This document shows positions 26,290 to 34,792 of a DNA stretch of 64,000 bases, piece by piece. The number at the start of each line of letters is the position of its first letter. Positions within the stretch are counted from its first letter, which is position 1. This DNA comes from Flavobacterium johnsoniae. Lineage in GTDB: Bacteria > Bacteroidota > Bacteroidia > Flavobacteriales > Flavobacteriaceae. The notes under the pieces are model-generated. The model was not told the DNA's origin. It ran no database searches and was given only the letters and a program-made list of their open reading frames with translations. The position numbers and the translations under genes are program-made. The DNA lies in the NCBI RefSeq assembly GCF_001879205.1, contig NZ_MLFK01000006.1, forward strand, positions 248,001 through 312,000, given 5' to 3'.

Positions 26290-26362
26290 TAGCGGGAACA
26301 GGACTCGAACCTGTGACCTTCGGGTTATGAGCCCGACGAGCTGCCTACTGCTCTATCCCGCG
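26290..26362 (-). tRNA. Initiator tRNA-Met (CAU), copy 1
   Basis: A 73-nt cloverleaf reads leftward from 26362. The anticodon loop is CTCATAA (CAU). Initiator marks are an unpaired 1:72 position (C1 opposite U72), an A11:U24 pair, and three consecutive G:C pairs in the anticodon stem (TCGGG/CCCGA). CCA is not encoded. It is identical to the copy at 40630-40702. Confidence 0.95.
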
Positions 26363-26374
26363 ATGTTTCGGGTG

Positions 26375-26382
26375 CAAAGATA
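26375..26382 (-). promoter_or_regulatory. -7 element of tRNA-fMet copy 1
   Basis: Leftward TATCTTTG fits TAnnTTTG, 12 nt upstream of the tRNA 5' end. It is conserved at the same offset in copy 2. Confidence 0.6.
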
Positions 26383-26488
26383 AGCACTAAATACTGTTAT
26401 GCAAAGAAATTAATGAAATATTTTTATTAAACTATTCTTAATTGTAACTATTTGGTAAATAGTAAATTGTGTGTTTGTGTTTGCCATA

Positions 26489-27013
26489 TCAAAGTTCGTA
26501 TTCTAATAATTCTAAATACGGATTGGTTTTTAGACCCAATAATTTACCAAAAGCAGGCTCAGTTTTGTAACCATCTTGTTTGAGTTTTACGATTTCTAAA
26601 CGGAAGTTTTCGCCTTTCGATTGCAGAATTTGGTGTTCTATAATCATATGTTTGTAGCCATTTTGACTTTGGGTTGGAATATTTTGCCCAAAGAGTTCTA
26701 TTTCGAAATCATTTATTTTAAAATTTACAACGACAGATTCATGTTCATTAATGATAGTTTCCTGAATCTTAAATTCAGGTTTGTGTTTAAAAGTGACAGA
26801 GATTTTATCGATAAATTCGGTTTTGTTTTTCCAATAACAAATAATATCCAGATCGCTGTTTTCAATGTCAATATTTATGGGTATGGTACCAATCAGAATA
26901 GGAGTAAATTCAGAAAGAATTTCTAAAACCTTATTTTGACTTAAGGTTTCGTAGGCCTTAATCTGCTTTGGATTTCCAGTTTTTAAATATTCGATATTGG
27001 TAAAATCTATCAT
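26489..27013 (-). CDS. DUF4269 family protein (minimal nucleotidyltransferase-like fold)
   Basis: The product is 174 residues. A G-T-I-P-I-N-I-D segment is followed by S-D-L-D-I-I-C, the Gly and paired-Asp signature of DUF4269 and nucleotidyltransferase-fold proteins. A third acidic strand (FEIELFGQ) and the family block YKHMIIEHQIL come later. The start codon abuts the stop of the glycosyltransferase gene with no gap, so the pair is translationally coupled. The biochemical role is unknown. It ends ~125 nt before tRNA-fMet copy 1. Confidence 0.75.
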   Translation of the reverse strand: MIDFTNIEYLKTGNPKQIKAYETLSQNKVLEILSEFTPILIGTIPINIDIENSDLDIICYWKNKTEFIDKISVTFKHKPEFKIQETIINEHESVVVNFKINDFEIELFGQNIPTQSQNGYKHMIIEHQILQSKGENFRLEIVKLKQDGYKTEPAFGKLLGLKTNPYLELLEYEL

Positions 27014-28525
27014 TTAATTATCGTATTTTTTTTCTTCATTAATTTCCTGTTCAAGTCTTTTATTGATATTGACTTTAGCATTGGTAAAAACAAAAATCGT
27101 TGTTCCATGTTCTCTGGCATATTTATTTTTGATTTTACCTGCTATAAATGCCGATTCAAAAAACGGACTTGTTTCTTTAAATTCATTACTGTTTTCTTCA
27201 AATTCTTTTACTCGAATAAGGTTTTTGTAATGAACATTCAGATTAAACCAATTAACATAATCGGCATTAAAAGAAACGGCTTTAATCCCTTTTTTGGTAT
27301 AAAAATTAATCGCTCCTGCTTGCCCGTAGTTGTCGCAAAGTACCAATGTGTTTTCTGATTTTGGAAATAAGGTATAAACCGAATCGGTTTTTCGGGCCAG
27401 TTCTTTCCATCCCAGCATGTCGGCAAAATCTTGTTGTAAATCGTGTTCTTTTCCATCTTCCCAGCGATGTTTTTCCAGTTTTTCTGAAACTATTTTTTCC
27501 GGGCTTTTATTAGGGAAAACCAAATAATACATCGGAATAAAAAATAAAACCGGAAGTGCAATAAAAACCGGCTTTAAATATCGTTTCCATCCTGTCTTTA
27601 AAACATCTGAAAGAAAAACCGAACCAAAGGCAATATAAATAGGATACAAACCAATTGCATAATAAGCCTTGGCCTTGAAGTATAAAAAGACTAGTATTGT
27701 GAAGATTATCGAGGTAAAAAAGAACTTGAACTTTTCAAACGGTTTATAGAATAACAAGGCATAAAAAGAGGAAAGAATCACCAAGAAGGATCCAATAAAA
27801 AAGAAAAACTGTTCTTTTAAGAAATCGGCACGGTCTACATTTACCAATTGTGTTTCTGCCAATTCTTTCATGTGATGCACAATGGGAAAATGATTGTTGT
27901 ACTGCCATAATAAATTTGGAAGAATTAATAGTATTCCTAATGTCAGCGCGAAGTATAATTTTTTCTCCGTTAATATTTTTCTTTCTTTAGAAAGAATAAG
28001 TGCAGGCAAAAGCCCGATTAACATAAACAGTATGTTGTATTTATTAAGAAAGCCAAAAGCAAAAACAATTGACCCAATATAAAACCATTTTGGTTTTTCG
28101 GAAATAATATATTGTATGATAATATAGTAAAATGTGGTCCAGCACAAAACATCAAATGAATTGGGCTGATACAACATGTTTATTCTTAATAGTGCAGAAA
28201 ACACGATACATGTTGCGCCTAGGGCCAAGGCGTAAAGATTTCCTTTTAAGGATTCTATTGTTTTCCAAACAATTAAAAGAGTTAGCGCACCAAAAAGAGC
28301 AGGGAAGAACTTAACCCAAAAAACAGAATTTCCGAGTAATAAAATAAGATAAGAAAACCATGAAGTAACGGGCGGGACTGATAAATATCCCCAGGCTAAA
28401 TGATGTGCCTGATCCAGATGTAAGTATTCATCGCGCTGTAAATCATATTCGGGACTTATTAAAACATACTGCAGAACAAATTTTAATATAATAAAACCAA
28501 TTAAAAGGAGCGTTTTTTTGGTCAT
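27014..28525 (-). CDS. Glycosyltransferase family 39 / ArnT-like membrane protein
   Basis: The product is 503 residues with about ten membrane helices in the first ~340 and a soluble C-terminal domain. The first periplasmic loop carries YDLQRDEYLHLDQAHHLAWG followed by VPP, the acidic loop typical of the PMT/ArnT GT-C family that uses polyprenyl-phosphate sugar donors. The family transfers sugars to lipid A, proteins or other envelope acceptors on the outer face of the inner membrane; acceptor unknown here. It is coupled to the DUF4269 gene. Confidence 0.85.
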   Translation of the reverse strand: MTKKTLLLIGFIILKFVLQYVLISPEYDLQRDEYLHLDQAHHLAWGYLSVPPVTSWFSYLILLLGNSVFWVKFFPALFGALTLLIVWKTIESLKGNLYALALGATCIVFSALLRINMLYQPNSFDVLCWTTFYYIIIQYIISEKPKWFYIGSIVFAFGFLNKYNILFMLIGLLPALILSKERKILTEKKLYFALTLGILLILPNLLWQYNNHFPIVHHMKELAETQLVNVDRADFLKEQFFFFIGSFLVILSSFYALLFYKPFEKFKFFFTSIIFTILVFLYFKAKAYYAIGLYPIYIAFGSVFLSDVLKTGWKRYLKPVFIALPVLFFIPMYYLVFPNKSPEKIVSEKLEKHRWEDGKEHDLQQDFADMLGWKELARKTDSVYTLFPKSENTLVLCDNYGQAGAINFYTKKGIKAVSFNADYVNWFNLNVHYKNLIRVKEFEENSNEFKETSPFFESAFIAGKIKNKYAREHGTTIFVFTNAKVNINKRLEQEINEEKKYDN

Positions 28526-28633
28526 GGAACTTTTGGTTTTAAGTAAGTGGTTTTGTATCAGTTAAATAAAATGCAAAGCGAATATAGGGTTTATTTTGAT
28601 TTTTTGTTGGGATAAGATTCTGTTTCCTTAAAA

Positions 28634-28662
28634 TAAAAAAGCTCCAGATTTCTCTGAAGCTA
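28634..28662 (-). terminator. Terminator of the DUF4494 gene
   Basis: Hairpin agctccaga/tctgaagct, identical in sequence to the tRNA-fMet terminators and with the same C-A mismatch. The A run reads as T run on the leftward transcript. It lies ~75 nt past the stop at 28739. Confidence 0.75.
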
Positions 28663-28738
28663 ATTCGTTAAAATTTCAATATTGAGAATAAAATTCTTAA
28701 TTGGAATCTGGAGTTTCAATTTTTGGAGTTTTAAAAAT

Positions 28739-29287
28739 TTATTCCTCCTCCGCGGTTTCAAATTCCATGTGGTCTACTATTTCTTCATCTGCCTTTACAG
28801 GTTTTGAAGCTTTTAGTGCGTTGAATCTTTCGAGCATTTCAGTTTCTTCTTCTTCACCGCTGAAATACGGGAAAACATCCATAATTGGCGATTCTGAAAT
28901 AGCAGGAATCGAATATTCTCCCATTGTATTTTTCATAACATGAATCGTGTTATCATAAGCTTCTCGCACATCATTTGCCTGAACCAGCATATACATGTTT
29001 GATTTTCTTTCTTTACCGCTTTCTTCATCATAAGCAATTAAAGAAACTTTTGATTTAAACCAGCGATCGGCATTTTCAAATGGATGTATTTCGGCATAAT
29101 TAGCCACTTTTATATTGGTGATTTTAAATTCTTCACTAATATAGGCAGCCATCTCTTCATTAATTCTTTTTTCGGCTTCTGTATAAGATATTGCATCTAC
29201 CAAATAAGGTTCTGTTAAAACTTTTTGGCCTCCAGTTTCATCTGTTTTTCTATATTTTACTTTGCATTCGTACCAAATTGCGCTCAT
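28739..29287 (-). CDS. DUF4494 family protein
   Basis: The product is 182 residues. The N-terminal block, W-x-x-C-K-V-K-Y-x-K, followed by TEPYLVDAISYTEAEKRI is characteristic of the Bacteroidota DUF4494 family, which is cytoplasmic and of unknown function. A very acidic C-terminal tail (EEIVDHMEFETAEEE) follows the domain. It is monocistronic, with its own -7 element upstream and terminator downstream. Confidence 0.85.
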   Translation of the reverse strand: MSAIWYECKVKYRKTDETGGQKVLTEPYLVDAISYTEAEKRINEEMAAYISEEFKITNIKVANYAEIHPFENADRWFKSKVSLIAYDEESGKERKSNMYMLVQANDVREAYDNTIHVMKNTMGEYSIPAISESPIMDVFPYFSGEEEETEMLERFNALKASKPVKADEEIVDHMEFETAEEE

Positions 29288-29309
29288 CTTTTCTGTTTTT
29301 TAAGGATGC

Positions 29310-29317
29310 CAAAGATA
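29310..29317 (-). promoter_or_regulatory. -7 element of the DUF4494 gene
   Basis: Leftward TATCTTTG matches TAnnTTTG, 22 nt before the start codon. No clear -33 TTTG at the usual spacing. Confidence 0.5.
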
Positions 29318-29417
29318 GATTTTGCAGCAAAATAAATAACCGAAATCCTGAAATAGATATTCACAATTTAAGTATGTTTTTGGTAACGTGCTGACTGTTT
29401 TGGTTTTAGCGTAAAAT

Positions 29418-29448
29418 TAAAAAGCCTCAGATTTCCTGAGGCTTTTTT
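29418..29448 (-). terminator. Terminator of the cobalamin uptake operon
   Basis: Stem gcctcag / ctgaggc lies between A5 and T6, ~20 nt beyond the last gene of the operon. Confidence 0.85.
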
Positions 29449-29468
29449 CCAAAAACATGATTTCTAAA

Positions 29469-31028
29469 TTATGGTAAATTTAAATCTTTAAATCCTGAAA
29501 CTTCTGTAGAAACTTCACCTAACCATCCGCCTTCGGCACGGTTTGAATTGTAAACCTTAATAAAGTCAATTCCTTTTAATTTTACCGATTCGCCTTTGGC
29601 ATTTACCGCCCAGTTAATATCAATTTGACCTCTCACATCTGTGTTAGCCCAATTATCTGTATAACCCCATGCATAAGCTGGATTTGCCCAGTTTGTTCCT
29701 GTTCCCGATTTATCGTAAATGTTAGATTTTAGGAACGTTCCTTTAAAAGTTACTGTGTTTCCTTTCCACAATGGGTAAAAAGTTTGTTTATGAAACTGGT
29801 TTTTTGACAGATATCCGGTTTCTCCCTGATTGTCTGTCCAGCGAATGTATTTTGGCTCGTTTGGATTCGTTGGCTCAGTTTCTGGTTTGTAATACGTGAT
29901 TTCGTAGTTTTTAATTGTCGTTTCTTTGTTGTGCTCAGAACCTGCGATTTCAAACCATTCGTCATCAGCTTTTCCGTTTCCGTTTGCGTCGTAAGAAACC
30001 ATTACAATTCCTGGTTCAGACCAATCTGTGAATGCATTACCAAGAACTACAAAATCATTTCCGTCTTTATTAATAATAGTATGATCGAAACCAAATTGTA
30101 CGTAACCTCCAAATCCGCCCAGACTTATCATGCTTCCGGTAGTTAAGGCCGTTTCTGCTTTTACTCTCATTGTTTCATCAGTATCTGTTGCAGTAGCTGC
30201 CGGAAGTGCATTTACAAATTGTCCAGGGGCAGGGAAGAAATCAAATACACGTGTAATTCTGTTTAAATAAGTTTTGTCTGCAACTGTAACTGTAAAAGTT
30301 TTAGAGCTTTCACCCACGCCATTTTTAGCCTTAAACTCAACATTGTAAGTCCCGGGAGCTGCGAAAACATAAAATAAATGGTTTGCAGTATCTATTTCCT
30401 GATTGTTTATAAACCATTTGTAAGCAGCACCAGAAGCATTTGTTACCTGTGGTTCAACTTTAAACCATTGCATTTTATCGACATTAAAACCGCCGGCAGG
30501 ATTTGGTAAAGTAATTTCTGGTGCACTGGCCAGAATGCTTATTGTACGTCCGTCTGCGAAAGTAAAAGTCATGATTCCGTTTGCTAATGATACAGAAATA
30601 ATTTCAGCCGCATCTTTTCCTTTTTGTCCAGATGCCGAAACTCCTGTATCTACACCATCAATAACCCAGTTTCCGTTACTTCCAATACTAATTTTAGGCG
30701 CTTCACCTTTATCTCCGCTTTGTCCTTTAGCAGATGTTCCGGTATCAACACCATCAATCCACCAGTTGCCGTTTTCTCCAATTTTTATGAAAGAAGAAGT
30801 ATTACGAACTGTTAGTTTCGAACCGTCGCTCATAGTAATAACGTAGCTTCCTTCTTTGGTTTCATAGCTTACTACATATAATCTTTTATTTAGAACATCA
30901 AGTAGGTTTTCATATTGTGCCATTCGGGTTTTCAAGTCATTGACGTCGTTTTTAAGATCGTTAATATCGTCTTTATAACATCCTGAAAGAAGCAGGACAA
31001 GCGACAATGCTAGTAGAATTTTCTTCAT
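29469..31028 (-). CDS. PKD-like surface lipoprotein of the cobalamin uptake operon
   Basis: The product is 519 residues with a lipobox (LSGC). A short coiled coil follows (DINDLKNDVNDLKTRMAQYE). Next are two repeats of the DUF4988-type W-x-I-D-G-V-D-T-G unit with GxxGxxG linkers, then one PKD-like domain (W-F-I-N ... GTYNVEFKAKNGVG). The C-terminal ~270 residues form a conserved domain with an N-A-F-T-D-W-S-E-P-G-I-V motif and an Asp/Asn-rich DANGNGKADDEW loop that looks calcium-binding. It is third in the operon after btuB and the propeller gene. Bacteroidota B12 loci often encode extra surface B12-binding lipoproteins (BtuH is one), and this may play that part. Assignment to that family is not shown. 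Confidence 0.7.
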   Translation of the reverse strand: MKKILLALSLVLLLSGCYKDDINDLKNDVNDLKTRMAQYENLLDVLNKRLYVVSYETKEGSYVITMSDGSKLTVRNTSSFIKIGENGNWWIDGVDTGTSAKGQSGDKGEAPKISIGSNGNWVIDGVDTGVSASGQKGKDAAEIISVSLANGIMTFTFADGRTISILASAPEITLPNPAGGFNVDKMQWFKVEPQVTNASGAAYKWFINNQEIDTANHLFYVFAAPGTYNVEFKAKNGVGESSKTFTVTVADKTYLNRITRVFDFFPAPGQFVNALPAATATDTDETMRVKAETALTTGSMISLGGFGGYVQFGFDHTIINKDGNDFVVLGNAFTDWSEPGIVMVSYDANGNGKADDEWFEIAGSEHNKETTIKNYEITYYKPETEPTNPNEPKYIRWTDNQGETGYLSKNQFHKQTFYPLWKGNTVTFKGTFLKSNIYDKSGTGTNWANPAYAWGYTDNWANTDVRGQIDINWAVNAKGESVKLKGIDFIKVYNSNRAEGGWLGEVSTEVSGFKDLNLP

Positions 31029-31045
31029 TTTTTAAAATTTAAGGT

Positions 31046-32203
31046 TTATGGATTAATTATTGTTTTTTTAGTTTTAAAGGCAAAATGCGCCGGAATATCT
31101 CCTGTAGTTACTATGAATTTTGTATTTCCGTTTTTGTCAACACAATACAATTTTCCGGGCGAAACATAATCTCCGGCGTCTGTTATGTATACATTTAAAG
31201 AAATTGGATCTACAGCCACTCCGTATGGGGTTTTTATTTCGTCGGTTACTGTTTTTGGCAGAAAACTTTCAGAAAGCAGCGTTTCGGTTTTAACATTAAT
31301 CATCGAGTAATTAATGATCCAGTCGAAAGTTTTATAATTGAATTCAGAACCAATTATATAAGCTTTGTCTCCCACAATTGTGAGGTTAGAACAAGTGATA
31401 TCAAAAGTTTTTTTGATGTTATCGGTTTTGGTATCAATTACAAATAATTTAGGGCGAATGTCATAATAATCGCCGCGGGAACTTACATATAAATCTCCAT
31501 CTTCATCGGCTTCAAGCCTGTGAAGGTTGATGGCAACTTCTATATCTTTGATTTTTGTAAAAGTTTTTAGATCGATTACAGAAACGGTTTTTTCATAATC
31601 TGGAGGACTATATCCTCCTGAATTGGCAACATAAAGTTTGGTGCCAACAATAGCCATTTCCTCCGGCTGACGGCCCACTTTTACGGTTTTTGTAATAGCA
31701 AGAGAGGTTGTGTCTATTTCGGCAACAAAACCATTTGGAGAATTCTCTCCTAATTGTACCTCGCCGTCGTAAGCACTTACGTAAGCTTTTCCGTTGGCAA
31801 AAGTTACATAGCGGCAGTTTTTTACATCAATCACTTTAAGGCGTTTCGCTGTGACAACATCCATAACTTCAACTTTATTAGAATTGTTGATTACAGAATA
31901 TAGTTTTGAACCGTAAATCGCAATGTCGTTTCCAACATCTCCTAAGCCTAAAGTAGCCTCAGGATTTGCCTGACCGTAAACGTTACGTTTGTAAACGCCG
32001 CTTGCATAATCGTAATAATCCAGTGAAGCTTTGTTCATGTTCATATTCCCTTCATTTAGAAGATAAAAACCTTCTACGGTTGTAACAGTTTCTGGTGGTA
32101 AAACCACTATTTCTTCGGGAATAATGGGATCTTCTTCCTGACATCCCTGAAAGACAATTGCTGCAAATGCGAGTAAGAGCCAAAATTTGAAATTTGTTTT
32201 CAT
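31046..32203 (-). CDS. YncE/DUF5074-type beta-propeller lipoprotein, BtuG-like
   Basis: The product is 385 residues with lipobox FQGC. After an acidic linker come about seven propeller blades (repeats such as VEVMDVVTAKRLKVIDVKN, VAEIDTTSLAITKTVKVGRQP, VSVIDLKTFTKIKDIEV). The order btuB then propeller lipoprotein under a cobalamin riboswitch matches Bacteroidota B12 uptake loci, where BtuG is a surface propeller that captures B12 and caps BtuB. The BtuG role is therefore a strong inference from fold plus context, not from conserved binding residues, which I cannot check. Confidence 0.75.
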   Translation of the reverse strand: MKTNFKFWLLLAFAAIVFQGCQEEDPIIPEEIVVLPPETVTTVEGFYLLNEGNMNMNKASLDYYDYASGVYKRNVYGQANPEATLGLGDVGNDIAIYGSKLYSVINNSNKVEVMDVVTAKRLKVIDVKNCRYVTFANGKAYVSAYDGEVQLGENSPNGFVAEIDTTSLAITKTVKVGRQPEEMAIVGTKLYVANSGGYSPPDYEKTVSVIDLKTFTKIKDIEVAINLHRLEADEDGDLYVSSRGDYYDIRPKLFVIDTKTDNIKKTFDITCSNLTIVGDKAYIIGSEFNYKTFDWIINYSMINVKTETLLSESFLPKTVTDEIKTPYGVAVDPISLNVYITDAGDYVSPGKLYCVDKNGNTKFIVTTGDIPAHFAFKTKKTIINP

Positions 32204-32237
32204 TGTTGAGATTTTAATTGTTGATGCTATTTTGGGT

Positions 32238-34283
32238 TTAAAAATTTAGAGACAGACTTAATCGATAATTTCTTCCCGGCATTGGGAAATTGAGTACGAC
32301 ATCATAATATTGATTAAACATATTGTTTACTTCACCGCTTATTTTTACCGGAAGTTTTTCAATTTTTCCATTCCAGATAAAGGCCATATCACTGGTGTAC
32401 CAAGGTTTTACATAATTAACAGGAATGTTTGCTTTCTGGCTGTATCTTTCTCCTGTGTAAATAAAACTGTAGTTTAAATTCCAGTTTTTCCAGTTGATGG
32501 ATGAAGTTAATGTACCGCTGTTTCTGGGTGTATATGGAATTTGGTTTCCATAGGTAGTTCCTTTTGGCGTAATATCGATTGCTTTTTGATAAGTGTAACT
32601 AAGGCCCAGATCTAAAAATATTTGCTCCGGAAATTTGAAAACGAAATTGGTGTTTATTTCTAAACCTCGAATATCGACTTCGCCCAGATTCATCATTGTC
32701 CATCTAAAAAGATTTGCAGAAGGCATTGCAATGATTTTATCTTTTACACGATTGTAGTAAACATCGGCCTGAAATGATGCCGAATGTAAAAACTTTTTAG
32801 GCTCAATGATATAGGTAGTGCCAAAATCATATTGAGTTGTGAATTCAGGACGTAGAGAACTGTTTCCAATGAAAGTATAGTACAAATCATTGAAAGTAGG
32901 CATTCGGAAAGACTCTTTGTAAAAAGCCCTGATTCTAAAATTCTTTACATCAAACGGCTGAAAGGAAGCCGATACAACCGGACAAAAAACATGCTGGCTG
33001 TCTCCCTGCTGGTAATATTTAACCTGTTCATCAACATAAGCTCCAAGTAAGTTTGCCTGAATATCCAGACGTTTCCAATGCATTTCGCTTGAAATTGCAC
33101 CCAAATAAGAATATCGGGTAGGATAGGGGAAACGGTACAAATTGGCATCGAGTGTATTTATGGAGAAATCTGTCGCCAGAGACATTTTCCACCAGTCTTT
33201 TATATTGTAGAGATTGACAATTGAAGCGTAAAATTCGTTTTGATAATATTTATTGTCCAGTGCGCCTTCGAGGGTTTTGTAATCAGGATCGATGTAACGG
33301 CTGTAGTCTCGGCTGAATTTTACATTGGCAAGCATTTCGTGTTTTTCGAAAAAAGAATTTTGCACCGAAGCGTGAATGAAGAAATTTCGATCCCATTGTC
33401 GTTGGACATATTCATATTTGTTTGCTAAAATGGCACCCGGAAGACCTCGTTCAGAATCGTAATAATAGGCTTTAAGGTTAGCCTGCCCGTTTGCGCCGAA
33501 TTTTGCGTTTAAATTTATTTCGACCCGTAGCGCTTCAATGTCTCCGTTTTGGCGAACGGCCGTTGTGTCATAACCGTCTTTTTTCTGGTATCTGTATTTG
33601 TATTTTCCATCGGCTTTCATCCATTCAATATTCGATGAAAGGGAAATTTTTGAAGCTATTTTTTGCTGATAAAGAAGAGAAGGATTCACCAATCCGAAAG
33701 ATCCGGTTTTAAAAGAAGCGCGAACATTTGCATTTTTACCCGATTCAAAAACAGGAATTTTCGATTTCAGGAATAAGGTATTTGAAGAAAAGAAACCTCT
33801 TGCCGGCTGAAAAATGGTAGATTTCTGGCCGTTATAAAGTTCGATGGCTTCGATGTTGTCGAGAGAATATTTTCCCAGATCCACTTGTCCGTTTTGCGCA
33901 TTTCCCACCGTCATTCCGTCATAAAAAACCGCTGTATGAGCGCTTCCTAAACTTCGTACGTTTATGGTTTTTAAACCGCCAATTCCGCCATAATCTTTTA
34001 ATTGCACACCCGAAAAATACCGAACAGCATCGGCAACAGAAAGGCTGTTGAGGTTTTCAAGCTGTTTGCCCGATAAAATCTGAACAGGCATAGGCGATTC
34101 TATCCTAAACTCGCGTTTGCTTGCGGTTAGAATAACTTCGTTTAACGGAAGCGGTTTTAAAGAGTCAAGCTCTTTATTTTTAGGGTTGTCCTGTGCAAAA
34201 ATCGGATTCGTGAATAAAATCCAAAGCAAGAAACATAACCCACCATGTACTAGGCTTAAATGCCTGTGTTTACATACGTGCAT
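32238..34283 (-). CDS. btuB: TonB-dependent cobalamin receptor
   Basis: I chose the ATG at 34283, which directly precedes a signal peptide (GGLCFLLWILFTNPIFAQ); a TTG 24 nt earlier only adds residues ahead of it. The mature N-terminus has a TonB-box-like NEVILTAS, then a plug domain (SPMPVQILSGKQLENL, SLSVADAVRYFSGVQLKDYGG, NVRSLG). A ~550-residue barrel follows, ending in the aromatic strand YRLSLSLNF. The gene lies directly downstream of a cobalamin riboswitch and upstream of a BtuG-like gene, which fixes the substrate as a corrinoid with good confidence. Energy comes from TonB/ExbBD, not encoded in this window. Confidence 0.9.
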   Translation of the reverse strand: MHVCKHRHLSLVHGGLCFLLWILFTNPIFAQDNPKNKELDSLKPLPLNEVILTASKREFRIESPMPVQILSGKQLENLNSLSVADAVRYFSGVQLKDYGGIGGLKTINVRSLGSAHTAVFYDGMTVGNAQNGQVDLGKYSLDNIEAIELYNGQKSTIFQPARGFFSSNTLFLKSKIPVFESGKNANVRASFKTGSFGLVNPSLLYQQKIASKISLSSNIEWMKADGKYKYRYQKKDGYDTTAVRQNGDIEALRVEINLNAKFGANGQANLKAYYYDSERGLPGAILANKYEYVQRQWDRNFFIHASVQNSFFEKHEMLANVKFSRDYSRYIDPDYKTLEGALDNKYYQNEFYASIVNLYNIKDWWKMSLATDFSINTLDANLYRFPYPTRYSYLGAISSEMHWKRLDIQANLLGAYVDEQVKYYQQGDSQHVFCPVVSASFQPFDVKNFRIRAFYKESFRMPTFNDLYYTFIGNSSLRPEFTTQYDFGTTYIIEPKKFLHSASFQADVYYNRVKDKIIAMPSANLFRWTMMNLGEVDIRGLEINTNFVFKFPEQIFLDLGLSYTYQKAIDITPKGTTYGNQIPYTPRNSGTLTSSINWKNWNLNYSFIYTGERYSQKANIPVNYVKPWYTSDMAFIWNGKIEKLPVKISGEVNNMFNQYYDVVLNFPMPGRNYRLSLSLNF

Positions 34284-34395
34284 AGCAAAATAGTCTATTT
34301 GTAACAAATAGTTTTAAACGGAAAAAATTAAAATCAAATCTTAGTTTGATATTGTATTTGCTCCAAAGCTTTGGTCCACGAAAGCCTGAATTTAT

Positions 34396-34610
34396 ATGCA
34401 GTGGCAGGTCTCCTGACTTATTCCCATTTTGAGCCGCCTTCCCACATTTGAGAAAAATGCAGTGGCAAAAGATTAGATTTTGAAGCTTTAGAAAGCTTTT
34501 GAATCTGTCAAAATGTTGCATGGAACTTACAGTAACGGGCTTGTTCAGGATTTACACCTGATTCCCTCTTCGTCAGCTGCACTCGAAAAATGCAGCTAAA
34601 CCATTGCGGG
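34396..34610 (-). promoter_or_regulatory. Cobalamin riboswitch controlling the btuB operon
   Basis: Read leftward, the leader contains the cobalamin aptamer landmarks in order: gggaatcaggtgtaaatcc, gcccgttactgt, a gccactg element, tgggaaggcggc, and the B12 box agtcaggagacctgcc closed by gccactgc. It ends ~110 nt before the btuB start. High cobalamin is expected to shut expression of the three-gene operon. Confidence 0.95.
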
Positions 34611-34612
34611 TG

Positions 34613-34620
34613 CAAATGTA
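34613..34620 (-). promoter_or_regulatory. -7 element of the cobalamin operon
   Basis: Leftward TACATTTG fits TAnnTTTG and lies just upstream of the riboswitch 5' end, so the aptamer is at the start of the transcript. Confidence 0.55.
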
Positions 34621-34792
34621 TATAAACTATGTTTGGTTATGGTGGTGTTTTTGAAAAAAATACTGTTTAGCGATTTTTTGATAAAATTGATTCTTTGAAA
34701 GTTTTCTTTGAGAAGTATTTGGAGAATTTAATATTTTGTAATTTAGTATTGTTATTTATTTGATTTTTAATACTTTGTAAATATTTGAGCAA

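Noticed and set aside
34284..34307. TTG start for btuB eight codons upstream of the ATG
   Set aside because: It only adds residues before a complete signal peptide, so the ATG at 34283 is preferred.
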